The position numbers and the translations under genes are program-made. This document shows, piece by piece, positions 1 through 8,106 of a DNA stretch of 64,000 nucleotides (its first letter is position 1; each line of letters begins with the position of its first letter). Source of the DNA: Bacteroidales bacterium MB20-C3-3 (lineage in GTDB: Bacteria > Bacteroidota > Bacteroidia > Bacteroidales > UBA932); contig CP141202.1 in assembly GCA_035609245.1 (NCBI GenBank), forward strand, positions 682,001 to 746,000, in the 5' to 3' direction. The notes beneath the pieces are model-generated. The model was not told the DNA's origin. It worked only from the letters and a program-made list of their open reading frames with translations, and searched no databases.

Positions 1-167
1 AGGTTTCTGGCAAAAGTATAGCCTGTCACAGAACATTCGTGAAAAGCTACTGCATCGGCCCCTTCAGCTGCCGCTTTTGCAGCAAATTTTTCAATAACTC
101 CCAGGTTATACTCTTTATCGCCGGAGCGATTTTCAAACTGGACTGTGGATATTTTTACACTCTTCAT
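1..167 (-). CDS. Carbon-nitrogen hydrolase (nitrilase superfamily), 5' part only
   Basis: The first 55 codons of a leftward gene are visible, from ATG at 167-165 to the window edge, where the frame is still open. The start (MKSVKISTVQFE) is the usual first beta strand of the nitrilase superfamily. Near residue 43 the motif HECSVTGY matches the family's E-x-x-x-T-G-Y segment that carries the catalytic Glu. The family cleaves non-peptide C-N bonds in nitriles, amides or carbamoyl compounds with a Glu-Lys-Cys triad; the Lys and Cys lie outside the window. The substrate cannot be told from this fragment. The gene is divergent from the lipoprotein gene at 427, with a long hairpin (195-295) between them. 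Confidence 0.75.
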   Translation of the reverse strand, partial: MKSVKISTVQFENRSGDKEYNLGVIEKFAAKAAAEGADAVAFHECSVTGYTFARN

Positions 168-194
168 AGTTGATCAAAAATAGTGAATATTCTA

Positions 195-295
195 ACTCCT
201 TCTGCAAACTGCCTCTGCATATACGCCTCCCCGTAAACGGGGTCCCCTCCCTCCTCGGGCGCGAGGTATCTGCAGAGGCAGTTTGCAGAAGGAGT
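195..295. repeat. Long hairpin element with 25-bp perfect arms
   Basis: Bases 195-219 are the exact reverse complement of 271-295. The 51-nt centre is GC-rich, unlike its surroundings, and itself folds: CCCC at 229-232 faces GGGG at 239-242 across GTAAAC, and CCTC near 253 faces GAGG near 263. The element lies between two divergent genes, so it is not a terminator at a gene end. No TAnnTTTG box is seen inside it, which argues against an invertible promoter. Its nature (structured RNA, mobile palindrome or regulator-binding cruciform) is open. Bases 296-426, up to the next gene, are AT-rich with nothing else I can support. Confidence 0.8.
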
Positions 296-426
296 ACAAA
301 GCTTATATTTAGATGAATGTTAACAACATCCAGGAGGTGTAAGTATTATTGTCATTAAGAACTACATTTGAAAATAATTTTCACTATATTCGTTAGCTAG
401 GTATAGAAACAATTAATTTTCATAAA

Positions 427-1455
427 ATGAGAATATCAGTATTATTACTCCTCGGATTTTTCGTTATTCAATCTTGCAATATGAGAGAATCGAAATTTCC
501 TATTGAGGAGAGAGTAACTCAGGAGCTGATGCCATTGGAGGGCTCTGTAGATCCTTTTATGATTGAGGTTAAGCAACCTTTTTTAGTTTTATTGAACTCT
601 AAGAAGGAGGATAGCATCTTTCACTTTTACAATCTTTCTGAAAGAAAACTTGTAAACATCTTTGGTGTTAAGGGAGAAGAATTGAAAGAGAGTTCAACCC
701 CATGGAAATACAAAATTGGTGAGTTCATTCTCCCGATACTCCATAATGTACAGAGTGGAGATATATTGATTAGTGATGATATAAGAAGAGTAATTTACAG
801 ATTTGGGATTAACAAAGATGGTGTTTTCAATTTGAAAGAGAGAAGAAATTACAGCGATTCGGTAGACAATATGTTTCCGGCGGCTTTCATAAACGACACA
901 TTATATGCACTTGATGCAGAATATCAGGCTCCCAGTTTGTGGCTTATGTCTATAAACAAAAAAGGTCCAATAATGGTTAAACAATATAGGAATCCTGATA
1001 TATTTGACCAATATGCAGATCCCGATATGGGAAGAGTATATGCGAATGAGAGTCGTATTGCTCTGTGTTATGGCTGGAAAAAGAAGATTGACTTTCTGGA
1101 TACTAACTTTAAACTCATAAGAAGCATTAATTATAAGTTTGATGATGCTGTTGATATAACAACGGAAAATGAAGATGATGTAAAAGCCACCTATGTTTAT
1201 GGCTATTTTGGTAAGAGATATTTTTACACAGTATTTTTTGGAAAATCCTGGAAAGAGCACAGGAAGACATTTAGCGGAACGACACTGGAGGTTTACGATT
1301 TGGATGGCAATCCTGTTGCAAAATATATATTTGATGGAATAAGCCCATCCCGCTTTGTTGTTGATGAGAGTACATTCACTCTGTATGGAACAATTGACAG
1401 ATACTCTGAGCTAAAGAATTTTCTAGTTGTGTACAAACTCAAGGGACTATCCTAG
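427..1455 (+). CDS. Putative lipoprotein of the BF3164 / TolB-like 6-bladed propeller type
   Basis: A 342-residue protein with a lipoprotein signal: a hydrophobic stretch at residues 4-14 followed by the lipobox VIQSC with Cys17 as the likely lipidated residue. The mature part has the repeated pattern of aromatic and Asp/Gly-rich beta strands seen in Bacteroidetes propeller lipoproteins, such as FHFYNLSERKLV near residue 66 and LEVYDLDGNPVAKY near 290. These proteins are thought to sit on the outer membrane or face the periplasm; their ligand is generally unknown. It stands alone, divergent from the hydrolase gene and convergent with the next gene (15 bases apart). The family assignment comes from overall pattern only, so the function should be read as unknown. 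Confidence 0.6.
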   Translation: MRISVLLLLGFFVIQSCNMRESKFPIEERVTQELMPLEGSVDPFMIEVKQPFLVLLNSKKEDSIFHFYNLSERKLVNIFGVKGEELKESSTPWKYKIGEFILPILHNVQSGDILISDDIRRVIYRFGINKDGVFNLKERRNYSDSVDNMFPAAFINDTLYALDAEYQAPSLWLMSINKKGPIMVKQYRNPDIFDQYADPDMGRVYANESRIALCYGWKKKIDFLDTNFKLIRSINYKFDDAVDITTENEDDVKATYVYGYFGKRYFYTVFFGKSWKEHRKTFSGTTLEVYDLDGNPVAKYIFDGISPSRFVVDESTFTLYGTIDRYSELKNFLVVYKLKGLS

Positions 1456-1470
1456 GTGGATAATTGAATA

Positions 1471-2781
1471 TCACTGATATCCAAGAGGTGTATATATAAA
1501 TAAATTGGGACGGGAGTTTGAGTCGCCGGGGCGGTATCTTCTGGTTGAGATCAAGACAACACCGGAGAGCGATTTGTAAAGGAGCCCGTCATTGCCGTTT
1601 AGGACAATCAGAGTCTCAACATCTCTTACATCCATCCCTTTTAGCGCAGGGAACTCCAGATCATCATCATTATATCTGACACCGTCAACATAGATGATTG
1701 TTTTATTATATGATGGAGAGCCACCACTTCCCTTTGTAGTAATTGATCTCCTTGAATATAGATAATCATTAAATGCAAAAAAAGAGGGGTAATTTGCAAC
1801 AATGTATTCCAAAACAGATTTGTGGTCATCTCTCTTCAAATCCTCCCGCTCCTTTACGCTTCTCCTCTCAAAGGCGTTTCCAAATGGAGAGGGGTTAATC
1901 TTTGGTCTGTATAGTCCGTTAATCTGTTTTCTGTCAACAATAATCTTCACTGCATCCAGTTTTATAACTCCCGATGTGTCATACAGGATTACCGGAGATG
2001 AATTGTCTGATCTCTCTGTAATATTTCCCGATTCATTACTATAAAGAGACAAATAATCATAATAGGGCGCAAAAGTCTCTGGCAGACAAACCGGATAATA
2101 TCTCTTTTTGCCGCTCAGGTCAGTAGCCTTGATAATATACTGAGTCCCTTCAGGAGTATCCAGTTCCGTAATCAGGAAATTGAATGGATTATTCTCCACA
2201 ATAGCCTGCCTGGTAAAACCGGTCTGAGGAGAGAAAACATCCAGAATATAACTGTCAACTCTTTTGCCTGAAGCATTTTCTACCCACCCCTCAATATAGT
2301 GGGAAGACTCTTTCAAATAGGATTTTGGTTTATTCTCTTCAATTGACTTATTTGTAGTATAATCAGCAATGGAAAAAGTGCTCCTCCCCGGAGTAAATGG
2401 TTCATTCGGCTTAATTATACTTATTTTGGTAAAAAACAGATCTTCCGTTGGTTCGTTTAACATATACCGGGTGTAAGCTCTCAAAATATAATCACCATAC
2501 GGCAAATCTCCCCTGAAAGGAAAATATCCGCTAAACCCATCTTCATCCCTCTTAATCTTCACTCTTGTTATGACACTATCTTTCAGAAGCTCTACATAGA
2601 TATAGTTGCTTCTGATATTAGAAAGACCGGCATCGCTATCATAAACAGAGGCTTTAAACCTTATTGTATCTCCGGGAATATAGTATGCTCTGTTTAGCTC
2701 AAGAGTGAGAACCTCCTTTGCAGTGAGAGTATTTACAACAATGGAAAATACAGTAGAGGCAATTAAGCATATAGCTTTCAC
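1471..2781 (-). CDS. Secreted MG2-like / TonB plug-like protein of unknown function
   Basis: 436 residues with a Sec signal peptide (hydrophobic residues 4-20, cleavage probably after TAKE or thereabouts). Residues 25-125 resemble the MG2 domain found at the start of bacterial alpha-2-macroglobulin-like proteins: LNRAYYIPGDTIRFKASV, then DGFSGYFPF and DLPYGDYILRAYTRYM. The C-terminal 90 residues resemble a TonB receptor plug: TIIYVDGVRYND followed by VETLIVLNG and GVVLISTRR. No beta barrel follows, so it cannot be a transporter by itself. Such plug-tailed MG2 proteins are common and uncharacterised in Bacteroidales. It follows clpX on the same strand but is separated from it by a terminator and an inverted-repeat element. 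Confidence 0.6.
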   Translation of the reverse strand: MKAICLIASTVFSIVVNTLTAKEVLTLELNRAYYIPGDTIRFKASVYDSDAGLSNIRSNYIYVELLKDSVITRVKIKRDEDGFSGYFPFRGDLPYGDYILRAYTRYMLNEPTEDLFFTKISIIKPNEPFTPGRSTFSIADYTTNKSIEENKPKSYLKESSHYIEGWVENASGKRVDSYILDVFSPQTGFTRQAIVENNPFNFLITELDTPEGTQYIIKATDLSGKKRYYPVCLPETFAPYYDYLSLYSNESGNITERSDNSSPVILYDTSGVIKLDAVKIIVDRKQINGLYRPKINPSPFGNAFERRSVKEREDLKRDDHKSVLEYIVANYPSFFAFNDYLYSRRSITTKGSGGSPSYNKTIIYVDGVRYNDDDLEFPALKGMDVRDVETLIVLNGNDGLLYKSLSGVVLISTRRYRPGDSNSRPNLFIYTPLGYQ

Positions 2782-2851
2782 TTACGGTTTTTTAAAGTTT
2801 ATGCAATTTAAACAAAAATGTTATAGATAGCACTAATCGCACACAGATTTT

Positions 2852-2957
2852 GCCTCAGAGGAAAAGTGTCAAACACTTGATATTCTATTGCTTACCAAAT
2901 CTTGCAAATAGCTCTAATTGCTTAATTATGTGACATTTGACACTTTACCTCTGAGGC
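2852..2957. repeat. Inverted-repeat element, copy A (homologous to 49005-49115)
   Basis: Arms 2852-2873 and 2936-2957 are reverse complements over 22 bp with a single A-A mismatch (2862/2947); a 62-nt AT-rich centre separates them. The left end (2852-2884) aligns without gaps to 49007-49039 with 26 of 33 bases identical, including the junction CAAACACTTGA. Five of the seven differences fall at arm positions where the opposite arm changes too and pairing is kept (G-C/A-T, A-T/G-C, G-C/T-A, T-A/G-C, T-A/C-G). This is evidence for selection on, or copying of, a hairpin. It lies just beyond the clpX terminator. Bases 2782-2851 hold the leader of the gene at 1471-2781, with no promoter I can support. 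Confidence 0.8.
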
Positions 2958-2968
2958 TGTAAGGCTGT

Positions 2969-2992
2969 AAAAAAAAGAGGCCTAAGCCTCTT
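2969..2992 (-). terminator. Rho-independent terminator of clpX
   Basis: On the minus strand AAGAGGC, loop TTAG, GCCTCTT is followed by a run of T (plus-strand A run 2969-2976). The loop contains the clpX stop codon, so the hairpin overlaps the gene's last codons. Confidence 0.8.
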
Positions 2993-4217
2993 TCATCATC
3001 TGCAATGCCCCGGTGAACTTGGCCACCTTATCTCTGGCATAGGGGAGTTTTATAGTCAAGCTTTTTTTGTTCTGAGATGGGGTTTCATACATTGCGTCAA
3101 CCATTATGGCCTCGCAGATTGACCGCAATCCCCTCGCTCCAAGTCTAAACTCTATTGATGTATCTACAATATAGTCAAGTACCTCCTCTTCAATATTCAA
3201 CTTAACACCGTCCATCTCAAAAAGTCTCTCGTACTGTTTTACCAGAGCATTCTTTGGTTTTGTGAGAATGTTTCTGAGAGCTGTTCTGTCAAGCGGCTCA
3301 AGATATGTGAGAACCGGAAGTCTTCCTATTATTTCAGGGATAAGGCCGTACGATCTAAGATCCTGAGGAGCAATGTATCTCATAAGATTCTCTCTGTCAA
3401 TATGCTCGGTCTTCTGAGAGGCTCCGTAGCCCACCACCTGAGTATTCAATCTCTGTGATATCTTCCTCTCAATTCCCTCAAAAGCTCCTCCGCATATAAA
3501 GAGAATATTCTTAGTATCAACAGCTATCATCCTCTGCTCAGGGTGTTTTCTACCTCCCTGAGGCGGAACATTCACAACGCTACCCTCAAGCAGTTTAAGC
3601 ATGGCCTGCTGAACCCCCTCCCCTGACACATCTCTGGTAATTGACGGATTATCGCCCTTTCTCGCAATTTTATCTATCTCATCAATAAAGACAATTCCCC
3701 TCTGTGCCCTTTGAACATCATAATCGGCCTCCTGCAACAGCCTTGTCAGGATACTCTCAACATCCTCCCCCACATATCCGGCCTCTGTAAGAACAGTAGC
3801 ATCCACAATAGTAAAAGGGACATCAAGCATTTTTGCGATGGTTCTTGCAAGAAGAGTCTTTCCTGTTCCGGTACGGCCAACCAGAAGAATATTTGATTTC
3901 TCCAGATCCAGATCATCTCCGTTATTACCGTTAATTCTTTTGTAATGGTTATATACAGCAACAGAGAGATACTTCTTTGCCTCCTCCTGACCAATTACAT
4001 AATCGTCCAGAAAGGCAGCAATCTCTTTTGGTTTGAGTAGAGGTTTTGCCGATGTTTTCTTCTTCCCCTTTTTTGCGGCAAGGGCCTCTCTGGAATAATC
4101 TACCGCCTGCTGAGCACACTCATTACAGATAGATGCAATTTCACCTGCAATTAGGACATCAACCTCGCTCTTACCCCTCCCGCAAAAAGAGCAATAATCT
4201 GTGTATTTGGAGGCCAT
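2982..4217 (-). CDS. clpX: ATP-dependent Clp protease ATP-binding subunit ClpX
   Basis: 411 residues, the normal length. The N-terminal zinc domain has Cys9, Cys12, Cys31 and Cys34. The AAA+ module shows Walker A GRTGTGKT (114-121), the pore loop GYVGED and Walker [11 protein letters not shown], followed by the sensor and C-terminal ClpX domain. ClpX forms a hexamer that recognises tagged or unfolded substrates, unfolds them with ATP and feeds them to ClpP. The start directly abuts the clpP stop (4217/4218), so the two are translated from one message in the order tig-clpP-clpX, as in many bacteria. A terminator lies in its 3' end. Confidence 0.98.
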   Translation of the reverse strand: MASKYTDYCSFCGRGKSEVDVLIAGEIASICNECAQQAVDYSREALAAKKGKKKTSAKPLLKPKEIAAFLDDYVIGQEEAKKYLSVAVYNHYKRINGNNGDDLDLEKSNILLVGRTGTGKTLLARTIAKMLDVPFTIVDATVLTEAGYVGEDVESILTRLLQEADYDVQRAQRGIVFIDEIDKIARKGDNPSITRDVSGEGVQQAMLKLLEGSVVNVPPQGGRKHPEQRMIAVDTKNILFICGGAFEGIERKISQRLNTQVVGYGASQKTEHIDRENLMRYIAPQDLRSYGLIPEIIGRLPVLTYLEPLDRTALRNILTKPKNALVKQYERLFEMDGVKLNIEEEVLDYIVDTSIEFRLGARGLRSICEAIMVDAMYETPSQNKKSLTIKLPYARDKVAKFTGALQMMKEA

Positions 4218-4889
4218 CTACTTCTTAGCTTTAATAAGAATTTCGTCAATCATTCCGTACTCCTTCGCCTCCCTGGCATTCATCCAGTAATCTCTGTCTG
4301 CATCTTTTTCAATCTGCTTTAGTGATTTGCCAGAGTGAAGTGCAATTATCTCATACAACTCCTTTTTAAGAGTAACAATCTGTCTGGCTGTTATCTCAAT
4401 ATCACTTGCCTGACCCTCTGCACCTCCCATAGGCTGATGAATCATCACCCTGGAGTGAGGAAGTGCAGATCTTTTGCCGTTTGCACCTGCGGTAAGAAGA
4501 ATGGCAGCCATTGAAGCGGCCATACCTGTACATATAGTTGCAACCTCAGAAGATACCAACTGCATTGTGTCATAAATACCCAGTCCTGCATAAACTCCCC
4601 CGCCGGGAGAGTTTATGTATAACTGAATATCGGCTTTTGATTCTGTAGAATCCAGATACAGTAGCTGAGCCTGGATTATGTTGGCTACATCGTCAGTGAT
4701 GGGTACACCCAGAAAGATGATTCTGTCCATCATAAGACGGGAAAACACATCCATTGCAGCAACATTTAGTTGTCTCTCCTCAATTATTGTAGGATTGATA
4801 TAGGCGCTGCTTATTGAGTTAAACCTGTGCAGTGAAAGACTGCTTATGCCTTTGTGATGAACTGCATATTTTTCAAAATCTGTAGCCAT
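4218..4889 (-). CDS. clpP: ATP-dependent Clp protease proteolytic subunit ClpP
   Basis: 223 residues. The serine-protease triad is visible: Ser126 in GMAASMA and His151 in MIHQPMGG, with the Asp expected in the ADRDYW segment near residue 200. The handle and head helices and the glycine-rich INSPGGGV loop are in place. The N-terminus is about 25-30 residues longer than the mature E. coli enzyme, consistent with a processed propeptide. ClpP forms a double heptameric barrel that degrades proteins delivered by ClpX. It starts 10 bases after tig and ends directly at the clpX start. Confidence 0.98.
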   Translation of the reverse strand: MATDFEKYAVHHKGISSLSLHRFNSISSAYINPTIIEERQLNVAAMDVFSRLMMDRIIFLGVPITDDVANIIQAQLLYLDSTESKADIQLYINSPGGGVYAGLGIYDTMQLVSSEVATICTGMAASMAAILLTAGANGKRSALPHSRVMIHQPMGGAEGQASDIEITARQIVTLKKELYEIIALHSGKSLKQIEKDADRDYWMNAREAKEYGMIDEILIKAKK

Positions 4890-4899
4890 ATATTTTTTA

Positions 4900-6228
4900 T
4901 TAGTTTGTCATTTCACGAAGTTTCTCAACAGAGACACTCTTTTTGTCAAGTTTTACGACAGACCTTACATATCCTATCACCTTATCCTCCTCTACCTTGT
5001 CAAATATTCTTCTCCCCTCTTTCTCATTTGAAAGCAGAGACTCTGCATACTGATTAAGTTGCTCTTCCGGTACATTTGGAAGACCATACATAGCAAACTG
5101 GTATGCTGCTATGCTCTTTGCCTGGGCAAGCAGATCTTCACGGTTTACATCCAGTTTCTGCTCTTTAACAAAGTACTGCCTTATCATCTGCCAGCGGAAA
5201 TCTTTAAGGAACAGGCCAAAATCCTTCTCAATCTCCTCCATAGAGAATTTACCCTCGTTAGCAGTGAAAAGCCAGCGTTTCAGGAAATTTTCAGGTACTG
5301 TAATGGCGGCTTTCTCGATAAGATAGTCACGCGCATCAAGCATAAACCTGTAGTCGCTCTCCTGAGCATATTCAGCCTTCATTCTCTCAACATTTTTTGC
5401 ATCAAGCCCCTCTTCATTTGTTACAACACCCTCACCAAACATTTTGTTGAAAAGATCCTGGTTAATCTCAGGCTCAACAAACCGTTTCACCTCTTTAACA
5501 ATTATCTTCCACATTGGCTCAACTGTTGACAGCTCCTCTTTTTTAATTTTAAGAAGAGCGGCTCTGTCGGCCTCATTTGTAAAGGTCTTGTTAACATCTA
5601 CCTCAATTTCATCTCCTGCTCTCTTGCCCATAAACTGCTTCTTGATCTTTTTGTCCTCAATTGATCTAAGTGCAACATATGTTCCCTCTACTCTGTTTTC
5701 TCCCTGAATGAGATCTGCAATGATAAAGTCCTCCTCCTGATCAATTGATTCAGCAACACCCAGCTGACCAAATTGTCTCAGTACATTACTTTTATATTTT
5801 GCAATTTCATCTTTTGAAAGGTCAGCTTCGTAGTATACAATTTTGTCATCTGCAGAGAGAGCTATATCAACTTTAGGTGCAAGAGCTATATCAAAAATAA
5901 ACTCCATATCTTCACCGGCCTTCCAGCTTACCGGCTTCTGCTCTGTCTCGTTTGCAAGAGGCTCACCAATAATGTTTAGTTTGTTATCATTGATAAAGTT
6001 GTTCAGCCCTTCTGAAATAAGATTATTCACAGCGTCCACCATTGCAGACTGACCGTGCATCTTCTCAATCATTGACATTGGAGCCATACCTTTGCGGAAA
6101 CCTTTGATGTCTGCATTTCTGCGATAGTCTCCAAGAATCTTCTTAATTTTGGGAGCATAGTCATCGTTTCCTATGGTAAGAGAAACCATAAGCGTTAGAT
6201 CTTCAGCTTGTTTCTGTGTAACTTTCAT
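4900..6228 (-). CDS. tig: Trigger factor
   Basis: 442 residues. The N-terminal ribosome-binding domain carries GFRKGMAP near residue 43, the signature that docks on ribosomal protein L23. The C-terminal helical arms follow. The middle domain, normally an FKBP-type prolyl isomerase, is divergent: the usual aromatic active-site pattern of this domain is not recognisable around residues 150-250, so isomerase activity is doubtful, as in other Bacteroidetes copies. Trigger factor is the first chaperone met by nascent chains. It heads the tig-clpP-clpX unit. No promoter with a convincing -33/-7 pair is seen upstream. Confidence 0.95.
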   Translation of the reverse strand: MKVTQKQAEDLTLMVSLTIGNDDYAPKIKKILGDYRRNADIKGFRKGMAPMSMIEKMHGQSAMVDAVNNLISEGLNNFINDNKLNIIGEPLANETEQKPVSWKAGEDMEFIFDIALAPKVDIALSADDKIVYYEADLSKDEIAKYKSNVLRQFGQLGVAESIDQEEDFIIADLIQGENRVEGTYVALRSIEDKKIKKQFMGKRAGDEIEVDVNKTFTNEADRAALLKIKKEELSTVEPMWKIIVKEVKRFVEPEINQDLFNKMFGEGVVTNEEGLDAKNVERMKAEYAQESDYRFMLDARDYLIEKAAITVPENFLKRWLFTANEGKFSMEEIEKDFGLFLKDFRWQMIRQYFVKEQKLDVNREDLLAQAKSIAAYQFAMYGLPNVPEEQLNQYAESLLSNEKEGRRIFDKVEEDKVIGYVRSVVKLDKKSVSVEKLREMTN

Positions 6229-6263
6229 CGTTTATTTTGTTTTGTATTATCTCAAATAAAATC

Positions 6264-6293
6264 AAAGCAGACCACCCGATGGGTATCTGCTTT
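6264..6293 (-). terminator. Probable terminator of tRNA-Leu
   Basis: AAAGCAGA (6264-6271 region) pairs with TCTGCTTT (6286-6293) and ACCC pairs with GGGT, with a small internal loop. On the minus strand it is followed by a T-rich tract running into the tig leader. It may also act as an attenuator-like separator between the tRNA and tig. Confidence 0.55.
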
Positions 6294-6297
6294 TGAG

Positions 6298-6379
6298 TGC
6301 GGGCAAAGGGACTCGAACCCCCACGCCTTTCGGCACCAGATCCTAAGTCTGGCGCGGCTACCAATTACGCCATGCCCGC
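6298..6379 (-). tRNA. tRNA-Leu, anticodon UAG
   Basis: An 82-nt cloverleaf on the minus strand: acceptor GCGGGCA pairs with TGCCCGC, the D-arm has AATTGGTA, the anticodon stem CCAGA/TCTGG encloses the loop CTTAGGA (anticodon TAG, reading CUA), there is a long class II variable arm (TGCCGAAAGGCG) and a T-arm with GGTTCGAGTCC. The long variable arm and anticodon both specify leucine. CCA is not encoded. It lies between prmA and tig and has its own promoter at 6391-6421. Confidence 0.97.
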
Positions 6380-6390
6380 TTTGGGGAGTG

Positions 6391-6421
6391 CAAAGGTAAA
6401 ACATTTTTTTAAACTTCCAAA
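6391..6421 (-). promoter_or_regulatory. Promoter of tRNA-Leu (TTTG-N19-TACCTTTG)
   Basis: On the minus strand TTTG (6421-6418) is followed after 19 bases by TACCTTTG (6398-6391), a full match to the Bacteroidetes -33/-7 consensus. Its -33 box lies inside the last codons of prmA. The -7 box ends 12 bases before the tRNA 5' end. Confidence 0.75.
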
Positions 6422-7260
6422 AGCATCTTAACAAATGCCCAGTTATCTTTTGTCTCTGAATATAAAAATTTCAATCCGCACCTCTCTCCCTCCTCTCTGA
6501 CAATCTTAATATCCTCACTGTAGAAACCACTTAACAGAAGGTGAGCTCCGGGTAACATAGCCGCAACATATGTTTCCATATCTTTTACAATAATATTTCT
6601 GTTGATGTTTGCAAGAACGAGTGAGTATTTTCCGGTGCTGTTAAGTACTCCTGCATCACCGTGCAGCACTCTTATTTTGGAGGAGACTCCGTTTACTGCA
6701 GTATTTTCCAGAGAGGAGCTTACTGCATCAATATCGTTATCAACAGCAATCACCTCTGATGCTCCCATCTTTGCAGCCAGAATAGCCAGAATTGAGGTAC
6801 CGCAGCCCATATCCAGAACCCTGATACCATTAACCTCCTCCTTCATCAGATTGGAGGCCACCAGGTGTGTTGTCTGGTGATGTCCGGTACCAAAGGCCAT
6901 TTTTGGATCAATGATAATATTGTATTTGGTATCCGGAAGATCTTTATGGAAACTTGCCTTTACAGTACAGAGATTGTCCACCACCAAAGGGGGAAAATTG
7001 GATTCCCAAAGCGCATTCCAATTCTCTCCCTTTACCAGTGAATATTCAATTTTTGAAGAGAAGGCATCAAAAAGAGAGAGACTCTCCTTCAGAGCAGAAA
7101 AGTCATCATCTCTGAAAAGCTGAGCCTTTATGTATCCCTTAACAAAAGGTGACTCTGCAGAGAAACTCTCAAATTCATAATCTCCCATTACAGCAAGAAC
7201 TATTTCAGAATTCTCTTCAGTAAATGGTCTTAGCTCAACTGATACCTCTGTGTAATCCAT
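6409..7260 (-). CDS. prmA: Ribosomal protein L11 methyltransferase
   Basis: 283 residues, typical for PrmA. The N-terminal substrate-recognition domain is followed by a class I SAM methyltransferase fold with DPKMAFGTGHHQTT and motif I VLDMGCGTSILAI (around residues 145-157), then VIAVDND and the post-motif LANINRN, which corresponds to the NPPY-like position of PrmA. The enzyme trimethylates lysines and the N-terminus of ribosomal protein L11. Its start codon overlaps the tpiA stop by one base (TGATG), indicating translational coupling. Confidence 0.93.
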   Translation of the reverse strand: MDYTEVSVELRPFTEENSEIVLAVMGDYEFESFSAESPFVKGYIKAQLFRDDDFSALKESLSLFDAFSSKIEYSLVKGENWNALWESNFPPLVVDNLCTVKASFHKDLPDTKYNIIIDPKMAFGTGHHQTTHLVASNLMKEEVNGIRVLDMGCGTSILAILAAKMGASEVIAVDNDIDAVSSSLENTAVNGVSSKIRVLHGDAGVLNSTGKYSLVLANINRNIIVKDMETYVAAMLPGAHLLLSGFYSEDIKIVREEGERCGLKFLYSETKDNWAFVKMLLEV

Positions 7261-8018
7261 CAGAATGATTTAACAATTTCAATAAAGTCTTTTGCATCAA
7301 GAGAGGCTCCGCCAATTAAACCTCCATCAACATCATCTTTGGAGAATATCTCTTTTGCATTTGAGGGTTTGCAGCTTCCGCCATAGAGTATTGGAATTCT
7401 GTCTGAGTGATCTCCAAATTTATCACCAATTACTCTCCTTATATATGCATGCATCTCCTCGGCCTGGTCAGAAGTGGCTGTCATCCCTGTGCCAATAGCC
7501 CATACAGGCTCGTAAGCAACTATAACATTATCCAGCTCAACTCCTCTTAATCTGTAAAGAACATCTTTAATCTGTTGTGCAACAACTTCAAAATGTCTGT
7601 GAGCCTCTCTCTCCTCCAGTTTCTCACCTACACAGAATATTGGCTGCATACCCTCATTAATCACAAGATTAATTTTTTTGTACAGACTTTCGCTGTTCTC
7701 AGCATAATACTCCCTTCTCTCAGAGTGGCCCAGAATAATATATTTACAGCCGAGATTCCTCAGCATAGATGCAGAGACCTCGCCGGTAAAGGCACCTTTG
7801 TCATGATCTGCACAATTCTGAGCTGCGAGAGCAATTTTCATCCTGTTCTCTTTCATGTATTTCCCCAATACCGCAAGATGTGTGAAAGGTGGTGCAATTA
7901 CTATCTCAACATCAGATTCCATCTCTCTTGTAAGAAATTCGAGTTGCTTAACAAGCACCTCTCCCTCCGGCATCAGGGTATTCATTTTCCAGTTGCCGGC
8001 AACAATTTTTCTTCTCAT
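7260..8018 (-). CDS. tpiA: Triosephosphate isomerase
   Basis: About 252 residues from the preferred start. The active site is complete: Asn and Lys in AGNWKMNT at the N-terminus, the electrophilic His in ILGHSERREYY, the catalytic Glu in AYEPVWAIGTG, and the phosphate loop IGGASL near the end. It interconverts dihydroxyacetone phosphate and glyceraldehyde 3-phosphate. An in-frame upstream ATG at 8051 would add 11 residues, but MRRKIVAGNWK fits the family start, and a -7-like box (TATTTTTG, minus strand, 8058-8051) would place the transcript start downstream of 8051, supporting 8018. Confidence 0.97.
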   Translation of the reverse strand: MRRKIVAGNWKMNTLMPEGEVLVKQLEFLTREMESDVEIVIAPPFTHLAVLGKYMKENRMKIALAAQNCADHDKGAFTGEVSASMLRNLGCKYIILGHSERREYYAENSESLYKKINLVINEGMQPIFCVGEKLEEREAHRHFEVVAQQIKDVLYRLRGVELDNVIVAYEPVWAIGTGMTATSDQAEEMHAYIRRVIGDKFGDHSDRIPILYGGSCKPSNAKEIFSKDDVDGGLIGGASLDAKDFIEIVKSF

Positions 8019-8074
8019 CGCTGTGATTTTTTTGGTTTTGTTTGATGACACAAAAATAACAATTTTTTTTGCAC

Positions 8075-8082
8075 TATCTTCG
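8075..8082 (+). promoter_or_regulatory. Possible -7 box for the permease gene
   Basis: TATCTTCG resembles the TAnnTTTG box (one mismatch) and lies 25 bases before the TTG start at 8107. No -33 TTTG is found at the right distance, so the call is weak. Just to the left, 8058-8051 on the minus strand holds TATTTTTG for tpiA. Confidence 0.3.
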
Positions 8083-8106
8083 CAGGGTTAAATTGATAAC
8101 AGAGAG

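Noticed and set aside
195-295. Invertible promoter (phase-variation switch) at the hairpin
   Set aside because: Inverted arms fit, but no TAnnTTTG box is in the centre, the 51-base segment is very short for a Bacteroidales inverton and no recombinase gene is nearby. Kept as a structural element only.
361-392. Promoter for the lipoprotein gene (TTTG 367-370, TATATTCG 385-392)
   Set aside because: The boxes are only 14 bases apart, too close for the 19-20 base spacing seen elsewhere in the window.
5059-5529. Open frame of 156 codons opposite trigger factor
   Set aside because: Shadow of tig; no ribosome-binding or promoter context and Phe/Leu/Cys-rich product.
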